Shown piece after piece: positions 1 through 8,797 of a stretch of 64,000 nt of DNA; the stretch's first letter is position 1; every line of letters begins with the position of its first letter. The notes beneath the pieces were generated by a model. That model did no database searches and was not told where the DNA came from. It saw only the letters and a list, made by a program, of their open reading frames with translations. Both the position numbers and the translations under genes were made by a program. Source of the DNA: Pyxidicoccus xibeiensis (lineage in GTDB: Bacteria; Myxococcota; Myxococcia; Myxococcales; Myxococcaceae); contig NZ_JAJVKV010000001.1 of assembly GCF_024198175.1 (NCBI RefSeq), forward strand, positions 930,001-994,000, read 5' to 3'.

Positions 1-228
1 GAGGACGACCCGTCCATGGACCCGGCCCCTGACACGGGCACCATGGACCCGGGCACGGGCGGCGCGGGCACGGGCACGGGCACCGGCAGCGACATGGGCA
101 CGGACACCAGCGACGACACCACGCTGGACCCGGGCACGGGCGGCAGCGGCACGGGCATGACGGAGCCGGAGAAGTCCGACACGGGCAGCGGCGCCTCCGT
201 CCCGGAGACCGGCGGCCAGAAGAACTAG
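1..228 (+). CDS. Gly/Thr/Asp-rich protein, 3' end only
   Basis: The frame is open from the first base and stops at 226-228, so only the C-terminal 75 residues of a longer protein are present. The visible part is a low-complexity tract dominated by Gly, Thr, Asp and Pro, with recurring DPGTGG and GTGTG units, ending in a short polar tail. Such tracts are typical of linker or C-terminal regions of secreted or surface proteins in myxobacteria. Nothing in this fragment identifies a function. A strong hairpin follows at 267-290. Confidence 0.6.
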   Translation, partial: EDDPSMDPAPDTGTMDPGTGGAGTGTGTGSDMGTDTSDDTTLDPGTGGSGTGMTEPEKSDTGSGASVPETGGQKN

Positions 229-266
229 CCGTCCCCCTGACCTGACCCCATGAAGCAGTGGACGGT

Positions 267-290
267 GCCCGCGCGGCCTGCCGCGTGGGC
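267..290. terminator. Hairpin between convergent genes
   Basis: A 10-bp stem (GCCCGCGCGG / CCGCGTGGGC, one G-T wobble) with a 4-nt loop lies between the gene ending at 228 and the oppositely oriented gene ending at 298. There is no clear T-tract. It is placed to serve as a shared terminator. Confidence 0.45.
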
Positions 291-297
291 ATCGCCA

Positions 298-849
298 TTA
301 CAGGCTGCGACTGAACTCCGAAAGACCCACTTCGAGGGACGGAGGCCGATTCGGGGGCACGGAGCCTCTCGCCGCATCATTCGAGAAGCGCTCGGCGGCA
401 GGCCAGCAGTCGCTCTCGCGGCCACTATATTTGGGGTACTCCGTGCCTTCGTCGACAGGTCCCCCCTCCAAATAGAAGCGAATCCACGTTTCGATGTTCC
501 GCTTCGGCACGAGGTGGGAAATCCGCTCATTGCCGCCGCGGAGGGGCATGCCTTCATCGCGCAGCGCCTGCTCCAGGTAGCTCATCCTCGCGGCCACTGT
601 GTTCGCTGGGTCCGCGTCCATGTGGACGATGAGTGCGGCCTGCGTACGCGATGCGCGGCTCCGATGCGCCTCCACCTGCTTCGGGTAGTGTCTGGCAACA
701 TATGCATCCCCCGCGCCCCCTTCCAACGAAGGCAAGGCAACGAGCTGGATGCGCCGGGAATCAACTCCATGCCGGATGAGCGCCCTTCGGATGAAGACCT
801 GGGACTGCAAATCCTCGCAAAGGACGACGTACTGGACGCCGTTACCCAT
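298..849 (-). CDS. TOPRIM-like protein paired with an ATPase (putative nuclease subunit)
   Basis: A 183-residue protein. Near the N-terminus an acidic residue follows a beta-strand (VVLCED, residues 8-13), and a DxD motif occurs in VHMDADP further on. This strand-E ... DxD arrangement is characteristic of TOPRIM-fold nucleases. The segment PKRNIETWIRF resembles the conserved C-terminal motif of DUF4276/RloB-like TOPRIM proteins that accompany AAA ATPases. Its ATG (849) lies inside the 3' end of the upstream ATPase gene (8-nt overlap), so the two are translationally coupled. In known systems such partners form OLD-like or PARIS-like defence complexes. That role is inferred here; the exact family is uncertain. 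Confidence 0.7.
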   Translation of the reverse strand: MGNGVQYVVLCEDLQSQVFIRRALIRHGVDSRRIQLVALPSLEGGAGDAYVARHYPKQVEAHRSRASRTQAALIVHMDADPANTVAARMSYLEQALRDEGMPLRGGNERISHLVPKRNIETWIRFYLEGGPVDEGTEYPKYSGRESDCWPAAERFSNDAARGSVPPNRPPSLEVGLSEFSRSL

Positions 850-1942
850 CAGCCCACTCGCGCTCGATGGTTTCCGCGGGAGTCAATCCAGGAACCCCCT
901 TGAATGGCTCGAGGCGAACGGGGCCGTCCTCATGCCGGAAGAGCCGCATGCCGTACGACGGCGCCAGGCGGTTCAGCAACTCGGGATGGTGGCTGACGAA
1001 CCAGACCTGAGGACCGTCGGACGACAGCGTGACGTCGATGACTTCCATCAGCCACGGCTGGATTTCCCTCAGCGCGACATAGTTGTCCGGCTCATCGAAG
1101 ATGACCAGACGCCCTGGCTTGAGAATCGCATGGCGGAGGACGTAGAGCGCAATCAACGCACGCTGACCGTCTGAGAGCTCTCTGAAGTCGACGGCGTAGG
1201 ACGCACCCTTTCCCGTCTTGAACCGGGCTTGCAGCTTCGGGCGGACCTTGTCGACTCCCAGGGTTTCAAAGCCGGGAAAGACATGGGCGAGCGAATCCCT
1301 GACCCGGAACGCGACCTCAAGGTCCTGAGCGATGCTCCGCGGGTACCACGACGAGAAGTTCCCGAGGTCGGGCACCAGCACATCAGCGCCCTCATCGGTT
1401 CTTTCCTTCATGGCCCGTGGGTCTGGCTTGAAGAACCAGACGTCTTCATCCAACCAGCGCTTGAAGGCCATCAGCTTCTTGTTGCTCCTGCTCGCCGCGA
1501 CGGCACCGAGCCCGGAACGACTCCTATGAGCCGGGAAGGCCGGCCCCGCGCGTCCATCATCGTCGTGGAGTTGCAGCACCCCCTCATCGAAGGTCATCAG
1601 CGACGTACCCGCACAACGAAGTGCCTCGCGCTTGACCTGGGCACGCTGCGGCTCGTCGGAATCGTGCTCCACGACGAGCTCGTACTGGTAGATGCCCTCC
1701 GGAAGGCGGACATCCAGCTCGATCCGCTGCTCCAGGCGTTGGTCCCATCGGGTCAGCGAGCCACCGGAAAACCACTGGCGCACTTCGACCTCATTGACCA
1801 CGAGCGACCGTACGAACCATAGCAGTCGGCCGAGTGTCGACTTCCCCGAGCCATTCTCGCCGAGCAGCAGCGCGAGCCGGCCAGGCCTCCACTCGAAGTT
1901 GACGAAGCATCGGAAATTGTCGACAAAGATTCGCTCGAGCAT
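842..1942 (-). CDS. AAA/ABC-type ATPase (OLD/SMC-like), putative defence ATPase
   Basis: A 366-residue ATPase with Walker A GENGSGKST at residues 28-36 directly after an N-terminal FxNFRCF-type strand, an ABC-like signature (ELSDGQRAL), Walker B (LVIFDEPDNY) and an H-loop (VSHHPELL). This is the single-polypeptide AAA layout of the OLD/RecF/RloA group, in which the two halves of the head are separated by a divergent insert instead of a long coiled coil. It is followed by, and overlaps, a TOPRIM-like gene. The combination of ATPase sensor and TOPRIM effector is recurrent in phage-defence modules. No restriction or methylase gene is adjacent. The function is inferred from motifs and context. 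Confidence 0.85.
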   Translation of the reverse strand: MLERIFVDNFRCFVNFEWRPGRLALLLGENGSGKSTLGRLLWFVRSLVVNEVEVRQWFSGGSLTRWDQRLEQRIELDVRLPEGIYQYELVVEHDSDEPQRAQVKREALRCAGTSLMTFDEGVLQLHDDDGRAGPAFPAHRSRSGLGAVAASRSNKKLMAFKRWLDEDVWFFKPDPRAMKERTDEGADVLVPDLGNFSSWYPRSIAQDLEVAFRVRDSLAHVFPGFETLGVDKVRPKLQARFKTGKGASYAVDFRELSDGQRALIALYVLRHAILKPGRLVIFDEPDNYVALREIQPWLMEVIDVTLSSDGPQVWFVSHHPELLNRLAPSYGMRLFRHEDGPVRLEPFKGVPGLTPAETIEREWADG

Positions 1943-2048
1943 TCAGCCCTCCAGGCCCCGTGGAATCACCATCGGCGCCTGCGCGGCTGCTTATACCCCC
2001 GTTCCCGCCCACGAGGACACGCATCGCGCGGGCGGGACGAGGCTTCGC

Positions 2049-2261
2049 TCAGCTCACGCTGACGCCCGGGTAGGAACGCGGCGTCCCCACGGGCTCGATG
2101 ATGTGCGAGTCACCGCCAGAACCCGGGTTGTTGCCAGGCCCGCCATCCGGTTGCAGTGGCGGAGGGCCGTGGTGGTGCGGGTGCTCTTCGGTGTCCGCGC
2201 TCCGGTCGGGCGCGGTGGGGAAGGCCTCCGGTGGAATGTGCAGCACGTCCTTCTTGCTCAT
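2049..2261 (-). CDS. Small His/Pro/Gly-rich protein, unknown
   Basis: A 70-residue protein preceded by a perfect Shine-Dalgarno (AAGGAGG, 5 nt before the ATG), which makes it likely to be real despite its size. It begins MSKKDVLHIPPEAFP, then has an acidic stretch, an HPHHHG run, a Gly/Asn/Pro-rich middle and a C-terminus rich in Ser, Pro and hydrophobic residues. It has no signal peptide or membrane segment. The layout (charged leader, then a compositionally distinct core) would suit a modified-peptide precursor or a metal-binding small protein, but no modifying enzyme is next to it. I do not recognise the family. Confidence 0.6.
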   Translation of the reverse strand: MSKKDVLHIPPEAFPTAPDRSADTEEHPHHHGPPPLQPDGGPGNNPGSGGDSHIIEPVGTPRSYPGVSVS

Positions 2262-2363
2262 GGCTACCTCCTTCCCTCAAAGCTGGGTGCCCTCCAGTCC
2301 CCGGGCACCCGCCGCGCCAACGCCTGCTTGAACGGCCGCTCGGGGCTTGGCAGGGTCCGCGGG

Positions 2364-3338
2364 ATGAAGCTCCCCTCCCGACTCCTCCTCGCGCTGAAGT
2401 TCCTGCTGGCCTGCGGCTTGCTCCACATCCCGCCCGCGCTCGCACGGCAGCCCTCGCAGCGGAAGGCCTCGCCCACGCAGGTGAAGGGCACCCGCGTCTC
2501 GCTCACCCCGCCCGAGGGCTTCACGGAGGCCACGCGCTTCAGCGGCTTCCAGCAGGAGGAGACGGGCGCCTCCCTCATGGTGACGGAGCTGCCCGGCCCG
2601 TACACGGAGGTCACCACCGGCTTCACCGCCGAGGGCCTCACCTCGCGTGGCATGAAGCTGCTCTCGAAGAAGCAGGTGAAGGTGAACGGCCACAAGGGGC
2701 TGCTGCTCCACGTGGCGCAGTCCGCCTCCGGCGTCGACTTCCTCAAGTGGCTGGTGGTGCTCGGTGACGCGTCCGCCACGCTGGTGGTCACCGCCACGTA
2801 CCGCGAGGAGGACACGAAGGCGCTGGGCCGGCCCATGCAGGCCGCCGTGCTCTCCACGCGCTGGGACCGCGACGCCGCCCCCACCGCCGCGCCCGCCCTC
2901 TTCACGCTGAAGGAGACCCCCGGGCTGAAGGAAGCCCAGCGCCTGCAGGGCGCCATCATCTACACCCGCGATGGCACCCTGCCGGGGAAGCCGGGCGACG
3001 AGCCGTTCCTCATCGTCGCCCCGTCCCTGGGCGCCACGGCCGCGAGCGAGGACGTGGAGGCCTTCTCCCTCGCGAGGCTGAAGCAGACCGCGGCCGCGGA
3101 GGCCCTCACCGTCGAGTCCGGCGCGCCGCTCACGGTGGACGGCCTGACGGGGCACGAGCTGGTGGCCTCCGCGAAGGACCCCGCCACCGGCCGGGACTTC
3201 ACCCTCTACCAGGTGATGCTGGTGGACGCGCAGGGCTACTACCTGCTCCAGGGCCGCGTGGGAGGCGCTGACCGCGCCACGTACCTGGGGCACTTCAAGA
3301 CGGCCGCCAGGGCCTTCCAGCGCACCCCCAGGCCGTGA
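2364..3338 (+). CDS. Exported protein of unknown function
   Basis: A 324-residue protein. The start at ATG 2364 gives a clear signal peptide: basic MKLPSR, a Leu/Ala-rich core to about residue 23, and a likely AxA-type cleavage site. The mature part begins with a domain of about 130 residues (LTPPEGFTEA..., followed by alternating strands). This looks like the DcrB/PsbP-type fold often seen in periplasmic proteins, and a second similar half follows from about residue 170. Repetition of the pattern 'xxLxVxGLTGHELVAS' and 'VKVNGHKGLLLHVA' suggests an internal duplication. Specific function unknown. Confidence 0.75.
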   Translation: MKLPSRLLLALKFLLACGLLHIPPALARQPSQRKASPTQVKGTRVSLTPPEGFTEATRFSGFQQEETGASLMVTELPGPYTEVTTGFTAEGLTSRGMKLLSKKQVKVNGHKGLLLHVAQSASGVDFLKWLVVLGDASATLVVTATYREEDTKALGRPMQAAVLSTRWDRDAAPTAAPALFTLKETPGLKEAQRLQGAIIYTRDGTLPGKPGDEPFLIVAPSLGATAASEDVEAFSLARLKQTAAAEALTVESGAPLTVDGLTGHELVASAKDPATGRDFTLYQVMLVDAQGYYLLQGRVGGADRATYLGHFKTAARAFQRTPRP

Positions 3339-3501
3339 GCCCCAGCCTCCGCGCGTGCCTGTGAGCACCCGGGCGGGCAGGCGCACGCCACCTCGCCCGC
3401 ATCGCCCGGCGACATCGCCGCCACTGTGCGTGGGTGGCACCTTGCAGGTGAGACACGCTATCGAGAGAGGGGAACCGCAGCGTGAACACGGGTGGGGCGG
3501 A

Positions 3502-4773
3502 ATGAGTGTGAAGCTACTGCTGGCCGGCCGGCGTGGAGTGGGCGGACACCTCTTCTCTCCCTTCGAGGAGTCCCAGGACTGGCTGGAGCAGGTCGAGGCC
3601 TGGGTCCAGGAGCACGCCGGCGAGCTGCTGGAGAGCGCCCGCCCCGGCATCGGACCTCAAGGTGCGCCCCTGCTCCGGCTGCGCCTGCACCCCGCCGCCG
3701 GAGAGGTCTCCATCCTGGCCGCCACGGGCTCGCGCCTGGTCATCTCCGCCGAGACGTCCGCGGTGGGCCCCGGCTACCACGTCTTCCTCTGCGACATGCT
3801 GAAGGCCCTGGGTGACACACTCGGCATCACCTGGGCGCCCGAGGACGAGGCCGCCGGCGTCGGCGACCCGACGGGCTACTTCCACACGGGTGACGCGGGG
3901 CCGGTGGAGGTCTACATGCTGGCCTCGCTCCAGGAGTCCGTGGCGCAGGTGCTGCGCATGCGCCGGCTGGGCGAGTCCGGCTTCGGCCTGTCCATGCGCT
4001 TCGGCCACACCTTCGAGCACCCGGGCGCGCTGCTGACGCCGCTGGGGCCTCGCGACGAGCGGTGGCTGCGCGACGCGTACGAGGACCCGCGCCGGGGCAT
4101 GGACGTGTTCCCCTGGTGGAAGCCGGGCCTGCAGGCGCGCACGCGGCTGAGCCGCGCGCTGTGCCGCATGTGGACGGACGTGGTGTGGCGCCCGCCCCTG
4201 CTGGAGGAGGAGCGGCGCCTGTTCCGCGACGTGGCCCGCCTGCTGGAGCTGGCCTGGCGCGAGGACCCCACGCTGCCCTACCCCTGGCGCGAGTGGCAGG
4301 AGGTGCTCGGCTACCTGGGCATCGGCGGCACGCTGGCGGAGGAGGTCCACCGCCACGCGGCCGGGGCCTCGCGAGGGCCGTCCATCGGCTACCGGCGCGG
4401 CGCGGTGCAGGTGGCGCTGCCGGAGGGCTGGGAGATTCGCATCCCCGGCTCGCTCGCGGAGGCGCACCTGCAGGACGGCACCTGGGTGGCCAGAGACCAC
4501 CGCCGCAGCGTGCGCTTCGTCCCCCTGGAGGACGGCGCGGAGGAGAGCCTGGCCCCCACCACCGCCGAGCGCCGCGCCATGGAGCTGGAGCACCGGGGCG
4601 AGCGCGTCACCGGCCGGGCTTCACTCCATGTGGAGCCGGGCGAGTGCCGGCTGACGGCCCTGTGCAGCTCCGGCAGGCGGCGGGCCCTCTGCGTGGTGAG
4701 CTTCGACGACCCGGACGAGCAGGACTGGGCGCTGGGGACCTGGCGCTCACTGGACCACGCTGCCGCCGCATGA
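3502..4773 (+). CDS. Hypothetical protein
   Basis: The start at ATG 3502 gives 423 residues; the frame is open further upstream, but the coding composition and a GGGGCGGA ribosome site favour this start. It has no signal peptide or membrane segment. The N-terminal half is acidic and rich in Trp and Tyr, with a helix-rich centre (about residues 175-280). The C-terminal part (from about residue 290) has the style of a small beta-rich domain (RRGAVQVALPEGWEIRIPG). I recognise no family. It sits alone between an exported protein and glgX, 69 bp upstream of the latter. Confidence 0.7.
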   Translation: MSVKLLLAGRRGVGGHLFSPFEESQDWLEQVEAWVQEHAGELLESARPGIGPQGAPLLRLRLHPAAGEVSILAATGSRLVISAETSAVGPGYHVFLCDMLKALGDTLGITWAPEDEAAGVGDPTGYFHTGDAGPVEVYMLASLQESVAQVLRMRRLGESGFGLSMRFGHTFEHPGALLTPLGPRDERWLRDAYEDPRRGMDVFPWWKPGLQARTRLSRALCRMWTDVVWRPPLLEEERRLFRDVARLLELAWREDPTLPYPWREWQEVLGYLGIGGTLAEEVHRHAAGASRGPSIGYRRGAVQVALPEGWEIRIPGSLAEAHLQDGTWVARDHRRSVRFVPLEDGAEESLAPTTAERRAMELEHRGERVTGRASLHVEPGECRLTALCSSGRRRALCVVSFDDPDEQDWALGTWRSLDHAAAA

Positions 4774-4842
4774 CGCTTGCCGGCCCGTGAGGGCACTCCC
4801 ACATTCAGCGGGCATTTTCCCTTAGAGGAATCGAGAGCCTGT

Positions 4843-6972
4843 ATGAGCAGGGAGGTCTGGCCGGGCAAGCCCTGGCCGCGTGGCGCCACGTTCGATGGCA
4901 CGGGAGTGAACTTCGCCGTCTACTCCTCGGTGGCCACGCGCATCGAGGTCTGCATCTTCGACCCCGCCAATCCAACGAAGGAAATCGAACGGTTCGACCT
5001 GCCGGAGTCGACGGACCTGGTCCGCCACGGCTACGTGCCGGGCCTGGAGCCGGGAACCCTCTACGGCCTGCGCGTACACGGCCCCTACGAGCCCACACAG
5101 GGCCACCGCTGCAACCCCCACAAGCTGCTGGTGGACCCGTACGCCAAGGCGCTCTACGGCGACGTGGACTGGCGCCAGCCCGTCTTCGGCTACCCGCTGG
5201 GCAACCCGCAGCAAGACCTGGCGCGCGACGAGCGGGACAGCGCGGCCGGCATGCCCAAGTGCGTGGTGGTGAGCGACTTCTTCGACTGGGGCAATGACCG
5301 GCGCCCGGACGTGCCCTGGCGCAAGACGGTCATCTACGAGGCCCACGTGCGCGGCCTCACCATGCGCCACCCCGGCGTGCCCGAGCACCTGCGCGGCACC
5401 TACGCCGGCCTGGGCACCCCCGCCGTCATCGACCACCTGAAGGCGCTGGGCGTCACCACCGTGGAGCTGCTCCCGGTGCACGCCTTCGCGGACGACTCGT
5501 TCCTCAACGACAAGAAGCTGTCGAACTTCTGGGGCTACAACACCCTGGGCTACTTCGCGCCGGAGCAGTACTACGCCAGCCGCAAGACGCCCGGCGCCGC
5601 CGTGGCCGAGTTCAAGGCCATGGTGAGGGACCTGCACGCGGCCGGCATCGAGGTCATCCTCGACGTCGTCTACAACCACACCTGCGAGGGCAACCACCTG
5701 GGGCCCACGCTGTCGCTCAAGGGCATCGACAACGCGAGCTACTACTGGCTCATGCCGGAGAAGCGTCACTACCTGGACTTCACCGGGTGCGGCAACAGCG
5801 TCAACGCGTCCAACCCGCAGGCGGCGCGGCTCATCGTCGACAGCCTGCGCTACTGGGTGAACGAGATGCACGTGGACGGGTTCCGCTTCGACCTGGCCAC
5901 GGTGCTCGGGCGCACCGGTGAGGGCGGCTTCGAGCAGCAGGCGGCGCTCTTCCAGATCATCCACCAGGACCCGGTGCTGGCGCGCACGAAGCTGATTGCG
6001 GAGCCGTGGGACGTGGGGCTCGGCGGCTACCAGGTGGGTGGCTTCCCCGCGCCGTGGCGCGAGTGGAACGGCAAGTACCGGGACGCGCTGCGCCGGTACT
6101 GGAAGGGGGATGAGAACCTCGCGAGCGAGATGGGCTACCGCCTGACGGGCAACGCGGACCTGTACGCGGAGGCGCGGCGCAAGCCGCAGGCGAGCATCAA
6201 CTTCGTCACCGCGCACGACGGCTTCACGCTGCACGACCTGGTGACGTACAGCCAGAAGCACAACGAGGCGAACGGCGAGCACAACCGCGACGGCGCGGAC
6301 GACAACCAGTCCTGGAACTGCGGCGTCGAGGGTGAGACGGACAACGCGGAAATCATCGCCCTGCGCGAGCGGCAGAAGCGCAACCTCCTGGCGTCGCTCT
6401 TCCTGTCCACCGGCATCCCGATGATTGTCGGCGGCGACGAGATGGGCCGCACACAGGGGGGCAACAACAACGCGTACTGCCAGGACAACGAGCTGTCCTG
6501 GGTGGACTGGAACCTGGACGAGCGGCGGCAGAAGCTGCTGGCCTTCACGCGCAAGCTCATCCAGCTCCGGCACCAGCAGCCGGTGCTGCAGCGGCGCCGC
6601 TTCTTCAAGGGCGCGCACCTGTGGGACTCGCAGCACAAGGACCTGACCTGGTTCCAGCCGGATGGCGCGGAGATGCGGGCGGAGGACTGGCAGAAGCCCT
6701 TCGTGCGCTCGCTGGCGTTCCTGCTGGGAGGCGACGCCATCCCCACGCCGGACGAGCGCGGGCAGCGCATCATCGGCGACGCGCTGCTCATCCTGCTCAA
6801 CGCGCACCACGAGCCGGTGTCCTTCAAGGTGCCGCCCGCGGCGGCGGGACACCACTGGGAGCTGGCGCTCTACACGGCGGATGACGACCGGGAGGAAGAG
6901 CCGGTGCCGGCGAGCGGGAAGTTCGAGCTCATCGGCCGCTCGCTGGCGGTGTTCCGCCAGGTGGAGGGCTGA
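4843..6972 (+). CDS. glgX: Glycogen debranching enzyme GlgX (isoamylase type)
   Basis: A 709-residue protein of the usual GlgX length. It has an N-terminal CBM48 domain (PGKPWPRGATFDGTGVNFAVYSS) and a GH13 barrel with the standard conserved regions: DVVYNHT, DGFRFDLA with the nucleophile Asp, AEPWD, and FVTAHDG before the transition-state Asp region. GlgX hydrolyses alpha-1,6 branches of glycogen limit dextrins in the cytoplasm, feeding maltodextrin catabolism. The start at ATG 4843 fits the CBM48 N-terminus; an in-frame ATG at 4777 would add an unrelated tail. No other glycogen gene is adjacent. Confidence 0.95.
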   Translation: MSREVWPGKPWPRGATFDGTGVNFAVYSSVATRIEVCIFDPANPTKEIERFDLPESTDLVRHGYVPGLEPGTLYGLRVHGPYEPTQGHRCNPHKLLVDPYAKALYGDVDWRQPVFGYPLGNPQQDLARDERDSAAGMPKCVVVSDFFDWGNDRRPDVPWRKTVIYEAHVRGLTMRHPGVPEHLRGTYAGLGTPAVIDHLKALGVTTVELLPVHAFADDSFLNDKKLSNFWGYNTLGYFAPEQYYASRKTPGAAVAEFKAMVRDLHAAGIEVILDVVYNHTCEGNHLGPTLSLKGIDNASYYWLMPEKRHYLDFTGCGNSVNASNPQAARLIVDSLRYWVNEMHVDGFRFDLATVLGRTGEGGFEQQAALFQIIHQDPVLARTKLIAEPWDVGLGGYQVGGFPAPWREWNGKYRDALRRYWKGDENLASEMGYRLTGNADLYAEARRKPQASINFVTAHDGFTLHDLVTYSQKHNEANGEHNRDGADDNQSWNCGVEGETDNAEIIALRERQKRNLLASLFLSTGIPMIVGGDEMGRTQGGNNNAYCQDNELSWVDWNLDERRQKLLAFTRKLIQLRHQQPVLQRRRFFKGAHLWDSQHKDLTWFQPDGAEMRAEDWQKPFVRSLAFLLGGDAIPTPDERGQRIIGDALLILLNAHHEPVSFKVPPAAAGHHWELALYTADDDREEEPVPASGKFELIGRSLAVFRQVEG

Positions 6973-7052
6973 GCGAAGGGGCACGGCCGCCGGGTGAGAC
7001 ACACGGTGGGCCGTGTTAACATGCCGCGTGTTGCCAAGGGGGCACACGCGGC

Positions 7053-7691
7053 ATGTCGATGATTCAGTTCACCCGGAACTACACGGACCGCTCGAACGAC
7101 TACGGCTTCCAGTTCGAGTTCTTCTGCGACAAGTGCGGCAACGGGCACATGTCGCCGTTCATCGCCAGCAAGGTGGGCGTGGCCACGGGGCTGCTGCGCG
7201 CGGCGGGCTCGTTCTTCGGCGGGACGATTGGCCGGGCGGCCCATGCGGGCACGCACCTGAAGGACGCGCTGCGCGGCCAGGGCTGGGACGACGCGTACGC
7301 GGAGGCGGTGGACGCGGGGAAGCAGCACTTCAAGAACTGCACCCGGTGCGGCAAGTGGGTGTGTCCCAGGTCCTGCTGGAACGAGACGCGCGGGCTGTGT
7401 GAGGCCTGCGCGCCGGACCTCGCGGAGGAGGCGGCCTCCATCCAGGCGCACGTGGCGGTGGAGCAGGCGCGCGAGAAGGTGCGCCAGGTGGACCAGGTGG
7501 CGTCGCTCGACGTGAAGGCGACGCGGATGGCGGCCTGTCCACACTGCAGCGCGAAGGTGGAGGGCGGGAAGTTCTGCGGGGAGTGCGGCAAGCCGCTGAC
7601 GGCGCAGAAGGTGGGCTGCGGCAAGTGCGGCACGGAGATTCCGGAGCGCGCGAAGTTCTGCCCGGAGTGCGGCACGCCCCGGAGCGGCTGA
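7053..7691 (+). CDS. Zinc-ribbon domain protein
   Basis: A 212-residue protein. One CxxC pair is near the N-terminus (FCDKCG, Cys25/Cys28) and another CxxC with a downstream WVCPRSC/CEAC set lies in the middle. The last 55 residues hold two short zinc-ribbon knuckles in tandem (CPHCS...CGECG and CGKCG...CPECG), like the double zinc ribbons of many bacterial adaptor proteins. A Gly/Ala-rich segment at about residues 45-75 could insert in a membrane or be flexible. It lies 10 bp before the methyltransferase gene and is probably co-transcribed with it. Molecular role unknown. Confidence 0.8.
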   Translation: MSMIQFTRNYTDRSNDYGFQFEFFCDKCGNGHMSPFIASKVGVATGLLRAAGSFFGGTIGRAAHAGTHLKDALRGQGWDDAYAEAVDAGKQHFKNCTRCGKWVCPRSCWNETRGLCEACAPDLAEEAASIQAHVAVEQAREKVRQVDQVASLDVKATRMAACPHCSAKVEGGKFCGECGKPLTAQKVGCGKCGTEIPERAKFCPECGTPRSG

Positions 7692-7701
7692 GCGCGCGCC
7701 C

Positions 7702-8367
7702 ATGTCCCGGGACGCGCAGGAAGACGGAGTGCGGCGGGTCTACGGTGAAATCGCGCCGGCCTACGAGGCGCTCTTCCCCGCGCTGCATCGCTACGAGGAC
7801 CGGGTGGAGCGCTTCCTCGCGGAGGCCGTGACGCCCGGCTGCCGCGTCCTCGACGTGGGCTGCGGCCCCGGCCTGCACACGCGAGGCCTGGATGCCTCCG
7901 TGGACGTCACCGGGACGGACCTGTCAGCGGAGATGCTCGCCCTGGCCCGGCAGGCCCGGCCCCACGGCCACTGGCACCCGCACAGCTACCACCAGCCGCT
8001 TCCTCCCGAGTGGGGCCGCTTCCACGTCGCGCTGGCCATCGGCTGCCTGGACTTCTGCGAGGACCTGCCGCGCGTACTGGGCCACCTCGCCGCGGCGCTG
8101 GAGCCCGGCGGCCGGCTGCTCTTCACCGTGCTGGAGCGGCGCCCCGGGCTCGAAGGCCACGAGGCGCCCATGCGCGAAGTCCAGACGGCGGGCCCGGCGG
8201 TGACGCTGCACCTCTACTCCTTCGAGGAGACCGCCCGGGCGGTGACGGGCGCGGGCCTCTTGCCCCGCGCCTACGTCCACGCGCCCGGCTGGGTCCACCT
8301 CACGGAGCAGCGGACCATGTGGTTCGGCTGGTGGGACGTGGAGCGCCAGCCTGTCTCCAATCCCTGA
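7702..8367 (+). CDS. Class I SAM-dependent methyltransferase
   Basis: A 221-residue protein with motif I DVGCGPG at residues 51-57, an acidic end of strand 2 (TGTDLS) and the post-motif LAIGCLDFCEDLPRVLGHLAAALEPGG, typical of small Rossmann-fold methyltransferases of the Methyltransf_11/25 type. Substrate cannot be read from the sequence. It follows the zinc-ribbon gene with a 10-bp gap. The next gene, cheA, starts 430 bp later, after an AT-rich region, and belongs to a different unit. Confidence 0.85.
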   Translation: MSRDAQEDGVRRVYGEIAPAYEALFPALHRYEDRVERFLAEAVTPGCRVLDVGCGPGLHTRGLDASVDVTGTDLSAEMLALARQARPHGHWHPHSYHQPLPPEWGRFHVALAIGCLDFCEDLPRVLGHLAAALEPGGRLLFTVLERRPGLEGHEAPMREVQTAGPAVTLHLYSFEETARAVTGAGLLPRAYVHAPGWVHLTEQRTMWFGWWDVERQPVSNP

Positions 8368-8797
8368 CATGAATCATCTGCAGCAACCCTGAATCACTTT
8401 CATTGTAATTACATGAACCCGGTCGCCCCCACGGAGGGACGAGCTGACCAGACATGCGTCCGAGCGCCGAGTTGGAAGCCACTCACCACGGGTCCGTTTC
8501 GGCTCATGTCACACCCGCCCCAGACGCCTTGCGCGACCAGGCAAGGACAGACGGTTGGTTTGCAATTCCTCATTCGCTTTGAGATACGTCGCGTCCGGTT
8601 TGTGACACTCCCTCACGCGCCTGGCCGTCCCCCTCGCGGATGCACTCGCACCCGCGCGGCCGCGGCGTCGTGTCCGGAGCTCCGTAGCGCCCCTGCCCGC
8701 CGCGTATGACCTCGCACCTGAAGAGCAGTCCCGTGGAAGCTCGCGCCCCGGGGCCCCGGCACGGGGTGACGCCCCTCTCTCCCACCCAGGTCCGCCC
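8368..8797. other. Intergenic region upstream of the che operon
   Basis: This 430-bp stretch carries no convincing gene. Its first 50 bases are AT-rich against the local background and hold a pair of TGAATCA direct repeats and a near-palindrome (listed separately). The rest is GC-rich without obvious structure. Confidence 0.5.
8370..8417. promoter_or_regulatory. Direct repeats and AT-rich near-palindrome, candidate control region
   Basis: TGAATCA occurs at 8370-8376 and again at 8390-8396, exactly 20 bp apart (two helical turns). It is followed by TTCAT-T-GTAATTAC-ATGAA at 8399-8417, an imperfect palindrome around a perfect GTAATTAC. In this genome such AT-rich symmetry is unusual. It lies about 380 bp before cheA, so which transcript it controls is uncertain. 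Confidence 0.35.

Noticed and set aside
4822-7047. 741-codon minus-strand frame opposite glgX
   Set aside because: glgX is unmistakable on the plus strand; this is its shadow.
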